64,000 bases of DNA, from contig JAUJPP010000002.1 of assembly GCA_030562195.1 (NCBI GenBank), positions 4,526,001-4,590,000 of the forward strand, given 5' to 3'. Made by a program: the position numbers and the translations under genes. The notes beneath the pieces are model-generated. The model searched no databases and was not told where the DNA came from. It saw only the letters and a list, made by a program, of their open reading frames with translations. This DNA is from Nipponacmea schrenckii (lineage: Eukaryota; Mollusca; Gastropoda; Lottiidae). Positions 31,838 through 43,455 of this stretch are shown here, one piece after another; position 1 is the first letter of the stretch, and each line of letters begins with the position of its first letter.

Positions 31838-33063
31838 TTTGTGTAACCCAAAACAGATGAACTCTCAATATTGATATTGATTTCCAATTACGACAATTTA
31901 TAGCCTTAGAAAGAAGATTATATGTATAAAGATACCGTTTAAAATTTCGAAAAGTTAAATATTTCCCAATTTTGAAAAAATTATAACCATCAAAAGTACA
32001 TTAAATCTTAAAAGGAAATAGCAGAAAGAATAAAAACAATTATTTAAAAGGTTAATATTATCAAATATCTTTCAGTTTGATCAAAATCAGCAAATAAATA
32101 ATAGATATTCTTGTGTATATTGGATTTTAAAATAAGTCAGCACGTGTTTAAAGAATACGAGTCTGTGATTACGATATGGAGTTTGTTGAGAGTGTCAAAG
32201 ATTATTTGACTAATTAGCGGTAATACAGTTAAATAAGGAAGCGAATTCTGTATCACTTTTTCAAAAGATATAGCTTCAAATACTGTGACTTACGAACAAC
32301 GAAAACATATTGAAAAGGGGTTACATTATCTACTTACGTGACCTAATAAAAATATGCAAAAGAGATATATTATGTTGATAAAATGTTCCCTGTGCATTTT
32401 GTCTCCAAACTGACTTTCAGTCCATGATCCAACTAATTTGCATATACTGCTAATAAATGAAATCCTTTTGCTTTTTAATAAACTTCCTTGATCGAGGGTG
32501 TATTTTTTCAGTTGAAACACGTGATATTCCAAAATACATAGTTATTGTATACAAGATTGTATCTATGTGATATATATAAGACGTGTTCACATGGCTTATA
32601 TAGATCTATGTATAATACTAGTATTCAAAAATAATGCATTTAAATGTAATATAACGTTGAAAGTTTATGATGTGTATCGGGATGCATTCCACTGCGTAGA
32701 GCAACTTGGTGAAAGGGTGTGTCTCAAGGATAAGTTCTAGGTTAAGCCCTTTTCAGCACTTTGATAAATAATTTGTTTATCTATTAAGGAAATTTTGATT
32801 TATTGAAAAAAGCATCCTCTTCAATAATTGAAGTTAAAATTAAGTCAATTCTAATATCAGAATGGAGCATAAAATAAACTGGTTCAAGATTAATAGGATG
32901 GAGGACAATATTGATAAAATTCAGGTTATGTTATTGAGCTGGTCTGAACGATTTAAATGAAGTTAACCATCTTGCATTGAGAATTTTTTCTCAATTCCTA
33001 GGTTTTTGCACAGGTACATGTAGATAGGATAGTCTGTATCTATGAGTTCACCGAATGACCCTC
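31838..33063. repeat. Direct duplication, copy 2
   Basis: Second copy of 21823-23194, without the Penelope-like tail. It continues past the point where copy 1 enters the gap, so it may supply the missing sequence there. Confidence 0.9.
32326..32532 (-). CDS. Small uncharacterised frame, copy 2 (68 codons)
   Basis: Same frame as 22422-22628 with three amino-acid differences (Gly/Ser, Asn/Lys, Cys/Tyr). The donor-like GTAAGT near its end is kept. No known family recognised. Confidence 0.25.
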   Translation of the reverse strand: MEYHVFQLKKYTLDQGSLLKSKRISFISSICKLVGSWTESQFGDKMHREHFINIIYLFCIFLLGHVSR

Positions 33064-33518
33064 ATAAAAATTATAAATATTGTTTCATTCCCATTTACGT
33101 TTATTTAAAATTGTTAGACACTCCGAGTTTATATACTTTCCCACGACTTGCACAATCAGCTAAAAATATCCGTAATAAACGGTCCGGTACATTAAGTCTT
33201 TGATTTCTTGCCTTTCAGTAATAATTTTACTCCATATGGATATGAAAATATATTAAATTGTCCATTTAGTCTAGTTATACATTGTGTTTCTCTCCCGATT
33301 CACATTTTTTTCAGCCATTTTAGGGTATGAAAGCTGGAAGTGGCGAGGTCCTTGCATAAATTATACTAATCTATGACCCCATGTCTATAAACAAAATATG
33401 GTTGTCGCATGGTAAAAAGGTGAAAAAAAAACCATTAAAAAACAACAGAACTTCATCGATAACCCTGTTCATAGAAAAATGAAGCCCGTTGGTATGTGGA
33501 GGATAGAGGAAGTGTTTT
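33064..33518. other. No gene recognised
   Basis: No coding frame or clear repeat; ordinary AT-rich sequence. Confidence 0.5.
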
Positions 33519-36467
33519 TATCGCGTTATAATAACGGCAGTGTGAAGTTAGTTTGTTATTCGTTATTCACATCTTATTCGTTATTCGATTTTGACGAAAG
33601 GTGTAGTCCCTTTAATCTAGCTACAATTTATTTGATATATTGTATTATTGTTTCCACTGTAAAATGGGATGAAAAGTGTCCTGGATTATAAATCTAGTGC
33701 TGACTGTGCATGCATGTTTGAACTGGACAGCTTGCATCGAGCTACGCCAACCAATAGCCTGCATGTTGGGCATCAAGGGTTCAGGTCGTGGTATAAGAAA
33801 GCCTGTCAAGCCTGGCCGGGAGTCAGAACAGAGGAGGATTCGCCGCCACCAATCCCCGATATCTCTTTCTCACTACCTTTAAGAAGATCTATACCTAATA
33901 AAACAATGTAAAACACAGCGTGAAGTCATTTAAACATCTATAAGTATTACAATAACGAATAACGAAAAACAAAAAACGAATAACGAAAACAAATAACGAA
34001 AAAGGAATAGCGAATATCTCCCTCTTGGGGCTTACAAAAGAAACGAATAACAAATATCATCGCCTCTGTTTCTTCTTATAAATCCCAATTTTCAAAGACA
34101 AAGTCATTTAAACATCTAGAAGTACTACAATAACGAATAACGAATAACAAAAACGAAATGCGAAAAACGAATAACTAATAACGAAAAACGAATAACGAAA
34201 ACGAATTGCGAATATCCTCCTCTTGGTGCTTAAAAAAGAACGAATCACGAAAAGCGAAAAACGAATAACGAAAAGCGAATACCCCCCTCTTGGTGCTTAC
34301 AAAAGAAACGAATAACAAACATCATACCTCTGTTTCTTCTTATAAATCCCAATTTTCAAAGTCAAAGTCATTTAAACATCTAGAAGTACTATAATAACGA
34401 ATAACGAAGAAAAAAGAAAAACGAATAGCGCATATCCTCCTCTTTGTGCTTACAAAAGAACGAATAACGAAAAGCGAAAAACGAATAACGAAAAACGAAT
34501 ACCGAAAACGAATAGCGAATATCCTCCTCTTGCTGCTTGCAAAAGAACGAATAACGAATAACGAAAAGCGAAAAACAAATAACGAAAAACGAATAACGAA
34601 TAACGAGAAACGAATGACGAAAAACGAATAACGAATAACCAAAACGAATAGCGAATATCCCCCTCTTGGTGCTTACTTAGGAACGAATAACAAATATCAT
34701 AGCATCTGTTTCTTCTTATAAATCCCAATTTTCAAAGTCAAAGTCATTTAAACATCTAGAAGTGCTACAATAAGGAATAACGAAAAACGAAAAGCGAAAA
34801 ACGATTAACGTATAACGAAAAACGAATAACGAAAACGAATAGCGAATATCCTCCTCTTGGTGCTTGCAAAAGAACGAATAACGAAAAACGAAAAGCGAAA
34901 GCAAAAAAAAACGGATAACGAAAAAACGAATAACGAAAAACGAATAACAAAAAACGAATAACGAATAACGAAAACGAATAGGTAATATCCCCCTCTTGGT
35001 GCTTACAAAAGGGCGAATCACGTACAAACGAATAACGAAAAACGAATAACGAATAACGAAAATGAATAGCGAATAATCCCCCCTCCCACCCCGTGGTGCT
35101 TACAAAAGAACGAATAACAAATATCATAGCCCCTGTTTCTTCTTATAAATCCCAATTTCTACAGTCAAAGTCATATAAACATCTAGAAGCGCTACAATAA
35201 CGAATAACGAAAAACGAAAAGCGAAAAACGAATAAGGAAAAACGAATGACGAATGACGAATAGCGAAAATCCTCCTCTTGGTGCTTGCAAAAGAACGAAT
35301 AACGAAAAACGAATAACGAATAACAAAAAACGAATAACGGAAAACGAATAACGAAAATGTATAGCGAATATCCCCCTCGTGGTGTTTAAAAAAGAACGAA
35401 TAACAAATATCATAGCCTCTGTTTCTTCTTATAAATCCCAATTTTCAAAGTCAAAGTCATTTAAACATCAAGAAGTCCTACAATAAGGATAAACGAAAAA
35501 CGAAAAACGAATAACGAATAGCGAATATCCCCCTCCAGGTGCCTACAAAAGGACGAATAACGTAAAAACGAATAACGAAAACGAATAGCGAATATCCCCC
35601 CTCCCCCCGTGGTGCTTACAACAGAACGAATAACAAATATCATAGCCTCTGTTTTTTCTGATAAATCCCAATTTCCAAAGTCAAAGTCATTTAAACATCT
35701 AGAAGTGCTACAATAACGAATAGCGAAAAACGAATAACGAAAAATGAAAAACTAATAACGAAAAACGAATAACGAAAAACGAATATCGAATAACGAATAG
35801 CGAATATCCTCCTCTTGGTATTTGCAAAAGGACGAATAACGAAAAACGAAAAACGAAAAGCGAAAAACGAATTACGAAAAAATGAATAACGAATAACGAA
35901 AAACGAATAACAAAAACGTATAGCGAATATCCCCCTCGTGGTGCTTATAAAAGAACGAATAACAAATATCATAGCATCTGTTTCTTCTTATAAATCCCAA
36001 TTTTCAAAGTCAAAGTCATTTAAACATCTAGAAGTGCTATAATAACGAATAACGAAGAAAAGAGAAAAACGAATAGCGCATATCCTCTTTGTGCTTACAA
36101 AAGAACGAAAAACGAAAAGCGAAAACCGAAAAACGCATAACGAAAAACGAAAAAATAAAATGAATAGCGAATATCCCCCTCTTGGTGCTTACAAAAGAGC
36201 GAAAAGCATACAGAATAGCCTCTGTTTCTTCTTATAAATCTCATTTTTCAGGTGAAGTTCTCCTAAACCTGGATAACCTATCTGTTATTTATTTTTTCTT
36301 TGTTTTTTTTATGGATAAACATAAACCTCTTTGTAAAAATGAATACAATTTTCTTGTTTTTCGTTATTCGCTATTTGTTATTCGTTTTAAGCTTTTCGTT
36401 TGTCGTTAAAAACGAATAACCAATAACGAACCAACTTCACTCGGCTTATAATAACTTCCCTTTCCGA
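33519..36467. repeat. AACGAAT/AACGAAA minisatellite with higher-order units and inverted ends
   Basis: From 33950 to 36430 the sequence is mostly AACGAATAACGAAAAACG-type short repeats, punctuated by about eight copies of a ~100-base anchor containing TATAAATCCCAATTTTCAAA and TTTAAACATCTAGAAGTGCT at spacings of about 180-430 bases. The outermost parts carry the reverse-strand motif (TTATTCGTTATTC near 33555; TCGTTATTCGCTATTTG near 36365). Imperfect inverted ends contain GTGAAGTT at 33542 and AACTTCAC at 36433. Long minus-strand frames such as FVIRFSLFVIR are by-products of the repeat and are not listed as genes. Confidence 0.88.
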
Positions 36468-38197
36468 GGTTTATCAAATTTTTGGAACATGGCATCTACT
36501 TTCAAATGATACCAAATCCCCACCCTCATAAAAAAAAGTACACACTAACATTTTAGTTTTTAATTCTAAAATCAATAAAAAAAAACTAATTAGTGTATAT
36601 TCTATGTAAAAATGACCAGTGATAAGGTTTACAAAAAATATATACATTCTACTATATACTTGAATGACAGAGAAGATAATACGATACTCTATTCACATTA
36701 AACACATTGTAATATTATGCATAATTCATATTGCTTTTGAATCTCCTAAATTAATATTCATTTGAACATCGTTCTCGTTCAACAGCTAAATAATATTAGA
36801 AGAAAGTTGTTCGTAAAACCTATCTCTCAAAATCGAAACCTGTCCCGCAAAAGGAAAGACTTGTCCCAACCCGATGATAATAAACCATTGACGACCAGAT
36901 CTATTAAATCGTTTAATTTCCTCAGGATGCTGCTAGGCGATTTTACCTTTAAATCAAAACCTCGTGGCTGGTTTTAAAATTGTAAAATAGCGGATTAAAA
37001 TCTGTATCAAAACTCCTAGCAGGTTTTATACACTCAAAATCATGTAGTACAACATATTAACAAAACAAAAATTACAAGATCAAGCCAATGATTGATCGGA
37101 CGGACACAATTAGGGAAACGTCATGACGTTATGTTTTGGGTTCAATGAAAACGGTTTATTGGTAGGATAAACCATCCTACAAGGTAATGCATGGTTTTAA
37201 AACGGTCTTCCTTTCTTTCTTAGTTTTACAAATCCAAGGCTAACCTAGTAGTCGTGCTTTATCTTTGAAGCAGGGTGAGATTTGTGCCTATAAAGAAAGA
37301 CCCTGCCTCGAGTCGTGATATGATTATTAAATTTAATAAACCTATGACAACAAATATCTTTAAGTTCGAAGTTCATTTAAATCGGTAATGACCTCGAAAT
37401 GCCGTCAAGAGTTTTACAATCGAATGAAAACCTCCGTTTTACATCCGTATCAAAACCCGTCGCCGGTTTTATAATTGAGTAATTGTGGTATTATATATAT
37501 GTATCAAAACCTAGTAGCAAGTTTTACAATTGTATCAAACTCCAGTTTAACATGTTAATGAAACATAATGCTCCTCAGAAAATCGGTCTCTGAATTTGAA
37601 TAGGACACCTTCCCCGTCTGATTCGGGTTCTGGCTCTTAGTGTTCAGAAAACATAGATTGTGAGATGACATATCGCCACCCTCTGACATAATCTTGCATA
37701 ACTTGTAAAATCAACATATGCAGACATAGGTTAACAAGTAACAAACTAAAGTCTCGCTCATTAGCTCGTTTCCTTACTTGGGTATATTAAAGATTGATGG
37801 GTATTTTTCCACTGTTCTGAGTGCTTAAGTTAATATACCCAAGATATTATTAAACCTAATATCACTCCAATAGTGTAATTTCAGGATGACATTAGTGTAA
37901 TTGGAGAGGTGAATAAGGTTTATATGGTGCCAATAGTCAGATTTGGGTTTAAATAGGATACACTTCTCAAACGCGCCAATAGGCCTAACGGCCTCTGACT
38001 GAATATAGATTAAAATTATTGGCGCGTTTTGGGAGTAAAAATTATAACAAGACAAAATCGTAATAAAAGTCTGATAAACACTGAAAGGATGTGATGTGTC
38101 TTGGAATTGATGGATGTGATGGAATTTTCAAAAATATTTGAACATGGCAATCTACATATTATACATCTATTGATTTTTTATGTCAAATACACAGACT
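36468..38197. other. Mostly unique sequence with four scattered copies of a short motif
   Basis: Four strings of the form TCAAAAC-C(T/G)AG(C/T)-GGTTTTA occur near 36946, 37001, 37438 and 37500, each with ATTG or similar behind. Otherwise I see no gene. A 71-codon frame at 36762-36977 has no recognisable features. Confidence 0.45.
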
Positions 38198-38726
38198 AAA
38201 GGTGGGTTTATACTTTTTACGCCATCAAACATTGCGCCTGTTAGCGTCGTAAAACGCCAGTCCTGACCGCGCCGGTATTAAGTGTAACGCCCGCTTGCGC
38301 CGACCTTTTTTGGGTCTTGAATGTATGTAAATAGTCTACAGAGGTACACGAAATGTACGAAAATCGCATAACCAAATTGACATGTACCTTAAATTCGAAA
38401 CTTCATCTCTATATTCTCTATATGTCTGTTCTATGTATAAACAGACAGATACATCGCGCATTCAACTACATAACTGATATCAACGTTGTCAATGTTTAAA
38501 AAAAGATCCAAATCACTCCTTGTCTGTGTTCTACAATAGCTACTTGTGATTGGTTGATTGCCGGGGTTTGCTAGCGTAAACGCTGGAAAGTTCAACATTA
38601 TACGGCGTGACTTGCTGGCGATGATAGTATAAATCAATGTGCCGAAGAACGCCGGCAAACGCCGTATCCCAGCGTGCAAAAATGTTTAACGGCGTTAAAC
38701 ACCGTAAGAAGTATTAACCCACCTTT
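38198..38726 (-). mobile_element. TIR element, copy 1 (inverted relative to copy 2)
   Basis: Ends AAAGGTGGGTTTATAC and GTATTAACCCACCTTT are inverted repeats. The interior is rich in CGTTTAACGGCG-type strings and is related on the opposite strand to 38729-39308. A decayed minus-strand frame (38431-38679) corresponds to the frame in copy 2. Confidence 0.75.
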
Positions 38727-38728
38727 AA

Positions 38729-39308
38729 TCTGGGTTTATACGTTTTACGGCGTTTAACGCTGTTAAACGCTGTTAAACGCTTTTACACAATGGAATACTG
38801 CGTTAGCCGGCGTTTTATACTTACCTCGCCAGCGAGTCACGCCGTATAACGGCGTTTGACGGCGTCACTTTTTCCAGAGTTCAACTGTGTTCAACTTTCA
38901 AGCGTTTACACTAGAAAACGCCGATAGTTCAACCAATCATTGTACAACACAGAAAAAGATGATTTGGACCTTTTCTTCAAACATGGACAAGATATATCAG
39001 ATATTTAATTCCATAGTTTATGACATGAATGTGGGATGTATCTGTCTGTCTATAGATAGAAAAGACATAGAAAGAAGAAGATGTTTCGAATTTAAGGCAC
39101 ATGTATTTGAAGGGATTATGGGATTTTCGTACATTTCTTGTACTTTTGTAGACTATTTACTATATTCAAGACCCGAAAAATGTCGACGCATGTGGACGTA
39201 AGCGCGTGTGTTTACACTTAAGACCAGCGCGGTCAGGTCTGGCGTTTTACGGCGCTAACCGGCGTAACGTTTAACGGCGTTTGGCGGCGTAATAAGTTTA
39301 AACCCAGC
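38729..39308 (+). mobile_element. TIR element, copy 2, flanked by TTAA
   Basis: Termini TCTGGGTTTATAC and GTTTAAACCCAGC are inverted. TTAA flanks both ends (38725-38728 and 39309-39312), which is the target duplication of piggyBac-type and a few other transposons. It holds a 104-codon frame. Confidence 0.7.
38887..39201 (+). pseudogene. Possible N-terminal fragment of a DDE transposase
   Basis: 104 codons including IERRRCFEFKAHVFEGI and YSRPEKCRRMW. The C-terminal RR-x-W is reminiscent of the start of PIF/Harbinger transposases, but the TTAA flank fits piggyBac better. No catalytic residues are present, so the family is open. A related broken frame lies on the minus strand at 38431-38679. 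Confidence 0.35.
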
Positions 39309-39312
39309 TTAA

Positions 39313-39678
39313 TGAAAACGGAAAAAAATCGCAGTCGATGGCTGGATTATATGTCTACGGTGTAATCGGATTCCTATTGAATCTACGGAAAGCGTTGTGA
39401 CTAAAGGTTCAATCAAAAAGATTAAATAATATTGAACTTGTTTATAAATATGTAAACAGTGAAATAAATGAATATTTCGATGGAACGATGATAGAAATTG
39501 ATATATATAATATGTATTTAGATTCAAACAAGGTTCTCTAATCTCTAACCTTTGTACATAATCTATTGTGGACAATTACGAATAGCTGGTATCAATGGTA
39601 TAGAAATCAATGTTGACGATAAACAATTAAAATCTATTTAGAATCCCAATGAAAATTTAAAAAAAAAATGTTCTGTTA
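39313..39678 (-). other. Probable 3' UTR of the receptor gene
   Basis: AT-rich sequence between the stop codon and the TIR elements. No decisive polyadenylation site is visible. Confidence 0.4.
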
Positions 39679-39901
39679 TCATTTGAGAGTCTCATAAACA
39701 GGTGCTATTAAATCATTATTAACATAAGGACCTTGTTCCTCATTGTTACTTTGTCGTGGAACATTTACGTAATATACCACAGTATCAACATCATTGCGTT
39801 TTGGGAGATTGACATACGCCGAGTTATCACGATCCAAATTTGTACCAATGTTTGGTGTGTAGTTTACATTTCCTTCTTTCCTTTTCTTTTGTTTCGATCT
39901 T
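39679..39901 (-). CDS. Receptor last exon: cytoplasmic tail with YVN motifs
   Basis: AG acceptor at 39902-39903; ends TGA at 39679-39681. Starts with a basic stop-transfer stretch (RSKQKKRKEG) and continues with tyrosine motifs NSAYVNLP, VVYYVNVP, GPYVNNDL and a final VYETLK. Three of them fit the Y-x-N consensus recognised by GRB2-type SH2 domains (established for that domain family). There is no kinase or phosphatase domain, so any signalling would go through bound adaptors. Phosphorylation itself is an inference. Confidence 0.88.
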
Positions 39902-40178
39902 CTGTAAAAAGGAATAAATATGAATATTGTGTATTAACAATATTTCACAGTAGCCTACATGTAACACGATATGGCTGGGTAGACAAGGATTTTATAACGA
40001 TTGATTGAAACCAACAAAAAGGCACCATGTAGAACGATAAGGAATGAAAATGAAACTTTTTTCATTTACTTGTATGTATCTTTATTAATATGACGTGTAT
40101 TAAATACGTGAGTTGTTATTAACATTTTTTAGCAATTATGGTCTCTTCGTAGTAAATATTGCTTTAAAAATTGTTTAC

Positions 40179-40287
40179 CTTCTTTTAACTATACAATAAA
40201 TAACAATTCCAATGACAATCGCAATTATAGCTATTATGGCACCAACAATACCTGCTACTAATGGAGAAATACCATCGTCTGTAGAAT
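40179..40287 (-). CDS. Receptor exon: transmembrane helix
   Basis: AG acceptor at 40288-40289, GTAAAC donor at 40173-40178. Encodes STDDGISPLVAGIVGAI then a continuous hydrophobic run to IVIYCIVKRR, a single helix followed by basic residues, i.e. a type I membrane topology with the tail inside the cell. A G-x-x-x-G-like start of the helix is visible (AGIVGA). Confidence 0.9.
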
Positions 40288-40535
40288 CTAAGAATATAAG
40301 GTGGATATAAGTGCAGTTCCTTATGTAAGTGAACTTTAATGAAAATATTTAGTCTATAAGTCGTTTTGTTGGTTATTGACGATAATGGGTCACGGAAATC
40401 AGCTTTATATACAAATGATGGCATCATAAGAATTGCCAATAAATAATTCGTTCATGCTTAGCCCAAATGATTAAATTGAAATACAACATAACTTAAAATG
40501 TCATGAAATTGCTCCTGAGATAGTATTTTCCTCAC

Positions 40536-40603
40536 CAGTTCTAAAGGATCTTATTGGTTGAGATACAGAACAGCCACCTACAGTGCATGACACAGCTAAT
40601 ATT
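40536..40603 (-). CDS. Receptor exon: membrane-proximal region
   Basis: 68-base exon, AG acceptor at 40604-40605, GTGAG donor at 40531-40535. Encodes ILAVSCTVGGCSVSQPIRSF; two Cys close together may pair with those in the next upstream exon. Confidence 0.82.
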
Positions 40604-40838
40604 CTGAAAAATATATCATTTTTCTGTTAAACCACCTATTGATTTTTAAAATGGCCTATCTACCCTAGTCTACTAACCATAACATATCAAAGTAATCTTA
40701 AGTGTGATATAGTAACATACATTTGGCCTTTTAAAATCAAACCTAGGAAAGTTGCAACAAAATCATCAGTAATAAATACTGATAACTTCACGATATGTGC
40801 TTAACATAATTGCTTGATTGAACAAGAATCCAACTTAC

Positions 40839-40941
40839 TGATATTCTGTATCCATGTTCAATTGTCCATTACAAAAATATCCTTTTGGTTTATTCTCGCA
40901 ATCACTCTCACTACCAACAACAAATTTAACTTCATCTACAA
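40839..40941 (-). CDS. Receptor exon: membrane-proximal region
   Basis: AG acceptor at 40942-40943, GTAAG donor at 40834-40838. Encodes VDEVKFVVGSESDC then GYFCNGQLNMDTEYQ; the L-x-x-DTEYQ end resembles the F strand of a membrane-proximal FN3 fold as in receptor phosphatases. Confidence 0.82.
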
Positions 40942-41554
40942 CTGAAATCAAATATCCAAATTATTTTTTCTATTATTCATTGGTGTTTCAGAAACGCATT
41001 GAAAACTTTACCCTCTTTTGGTTTATTAAGGCTACTAGGTATTGGTACCTACCTAAGTACATTTTGGAGAAGTCCAATCCACCTTCAACTTGATATACAA
41101 ATCTAGACAGGTAACAACTTTTAAATACTTTTTATATGCACCAAAACAATTCTATTTTCTATTCGGTGGGAGGGGGGTTTCTTAACATCCTCAAACACAA
41201 AATCTAACCGCCCCTCCCCTAAACCAGTCTGCCTCCTTTTTGAACCCACACTCTGCGGACACCAAGGCTTGTTTGAGAATCGAAAGTCTAACTATAGGAC
41301 AATAATTATCTTGAATCTTGAAATGAATGCTTATTATAACGTACCATAATCATTTTCCAGTTTAAAAACATGATGAAGAAATAAATCCACAAACAATACA
41401 ATCTATACATTTAGCACAGTAGGAGATCAGTGCGATCAATGTCACACCTACAAAAATTATTGAATTGTTATTATGAGTGCCAAAGCTTTATGATGTCCAT
41501 TCGCAGAGATCATTTTTCAATCATTTTATATATGTTTAAATTGTCAACACTAAC

Positions 41555-41668
41555 CTTTATCGCCATACCAGCTATCATTTGTAACTCTGTATGGAGAATT
41601 AAATGATTGAGTACTTGCTGTTTGCCAATTCGAGAAAGTTCTAATGTCATCTACAGTAAGCTGTTTTA
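41555..41668 (-). CDS. Receptor exon: membrane-proximal region
   Basis: AG acceptor at 41669-41670, donor GTTAG at 41550-41554. Encodes KQLTVDDIRTFSNWQTAS and SPYRVTNDSWYGDK. Phase fits both neighbours. An intron of 3.4 kb holding two transposons separates it from 45091. Confidence 0.8.
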
Positions 41669-41698
41669 CTAAAATCAAAGATGGAAAGTTAATGAGAA

Positions 41699-43363
41699 GA
41701 TAGCATGCCACGCAAGTAAATATACGCCCACTGGCAGCATTGGATTGCTATAATAAATTGGGCAATAACTAAAACATTAATTGAAAATTGAAATTCATTT
41801 CATCAAAATCCATTGAAAATTCCAGCTTCTATATAGCATTAATTAATTTTATTAAGTCAAGGGCAAAAACTCAAAAACTACCTTCTTATCAATTCTAATG
41901 CTTACACCAAGTTTCATTATAATCCATTGAAAATAGTTTATATTCACAATAAAATTTTGATGAGATTTGATTAAGTCAATAACTAAAAAACTATTAATTG
42001 AACAATCGATAAATTCAAACCTGACCGACGTTTTAACTATTCCAATACTTATACCAAGTTTCTTTAAAATCAATTAAAATTATTGACGCAATAACTAAAA
42101 AACACCTTCATCAGAAAAACCGTCAAATTTAAACTTCACTACCATTTTATCAATTCCAATAGTTTCATTAAATATCCACTGAAAACTGTATCTTCTATTA
42201 CATTCACAATAAAATTCGGACCTGATTTGACTAAGTCAAGGGCAATAACTCAAACATTATTCATTGAAAAATCACCAAATTCAAACCTGACCGCCGTCTT
42301 ATCTATTCCAATACCTATACGAAGATTCATCAAAACCCATTACAAAATTGAAGCTTCTAATGCACCCACAATAAAATGCTGACGCGAAGTTTAAACTTGA
42401 CTACCGTTTCATCAATTCCAATACAATATTTGTTTTATATTCCTTTGTTATTGTTATTTTTAAATGTGAAATGCATGATTATTATTTATGTAAATTTGCA
42501 ATAAGTGCTAAAGTGTACTGTTGAAAATTGAGATCGTTCTTTTTCTTTGGGATGGTATGGCCAATTTTGACTTTATCCAAGAATTTCTGCTATAACGAAC
42601 TAATTCGTACGGTCCCGTATGGTTCGTTATAACCAGGTTTCGCTGTATTCAAATTCAAACTTGACCACCGTCTTATCAATTCCAATATTCCAACCAAGTT
42701 ATATTCCAATTATGTAAATTGTAGCTTCTATTGTACCCACAAATAAACAATAAAAGACAGGGACAAAACTCGCGAACAAGGTATCGAAAAAATCTTAAAA
42801 TTCGACTTGACTACCATCTGATCACAAGTTTTTGCCATTGAAAATTGTAGCTTCTTTTGCATAACAATAAATTTCCACGCGATTTCAAGGCCAATAACTC
42901 AAAAAACAATTCATCGTAGAATCGTCAATTCCCAACTTGACCACAATCTTATCAATTCCTATGCTCACACCAAGTTTCATTAAAATCCATTGACAATTGT
43001 AGCTTCTATTGCATTCACAATAAAATTTTGATGCAATTGTATTAAGTCAAGGACAATAACTCAAAAACTGATCATCAGAAAATCGTCACATTCGAACTTG
43101 ACCGCCGTCTTATCATTTCCAATGCTCACACCAAGTTTCATTAAAGTCCATTGAAAATTGTAGCTTATATCGTGTCTACAACAAAAATAGAGGAAATGGC
43201 AATAACTCAAAAACTGTTTATTGAGAAAAATCATCAAAATCGAACTTGACCGCCGTCTTATAAATTCCTGTTCTCCCGCCATGTTTTATTAAAATCCTTT
43301 AAAAAATGTAAGCTTCTACAGTCTGTACAATATGTACATACATACATATTCATGCGGGCGTAT
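41699..43363 (+). mobile_element. Non-autonomous TIR-type element (GGGCGTAT family), copy 2
   Basis: Starts GATAGCATGCCACGCAAGTA with TATACGCCCACTGGCAGCAT and ends CATGCGGGCGTAT. Composed of many ~165-base monomers (AAGTCAAGGGCAATAACTC, CACCAAGTTTCATTAAAATC). Lies in an intron of the receptor gene. More diverged than copy 1. Confidence 0.8.
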
Positions 43364-43455
43364 AATTTAAATCAAATAAATTTCCAACGATCTCGTCACC
43401 AGTCGTGCCAATTTTGTTTCAGCTGATTGACAATAGGAATTGTGCGGAAGGATCC

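Noticed and set aside
33669..33911. Overlapping 80- and 68-codon frames before the minisatellite
   Set aside because: Two frames over the same bases with no recognisable domain; no splice or start context to prefer either.
34340..35972. Series of Phe/Arg/Ile-rich minus-strand frames (FVIRFSLFVIR)
   Set aside because: They are translations of the AACGAAT minisatellite; they shift frame with every indel and have no non-repeat content.
33950..36430. CRISPR-like array
   Set aside because: Regularly spaced anchors separated by variable tracts looked superficially similar, but the 'spacers' are the same short minisatellite and the host is an animal.
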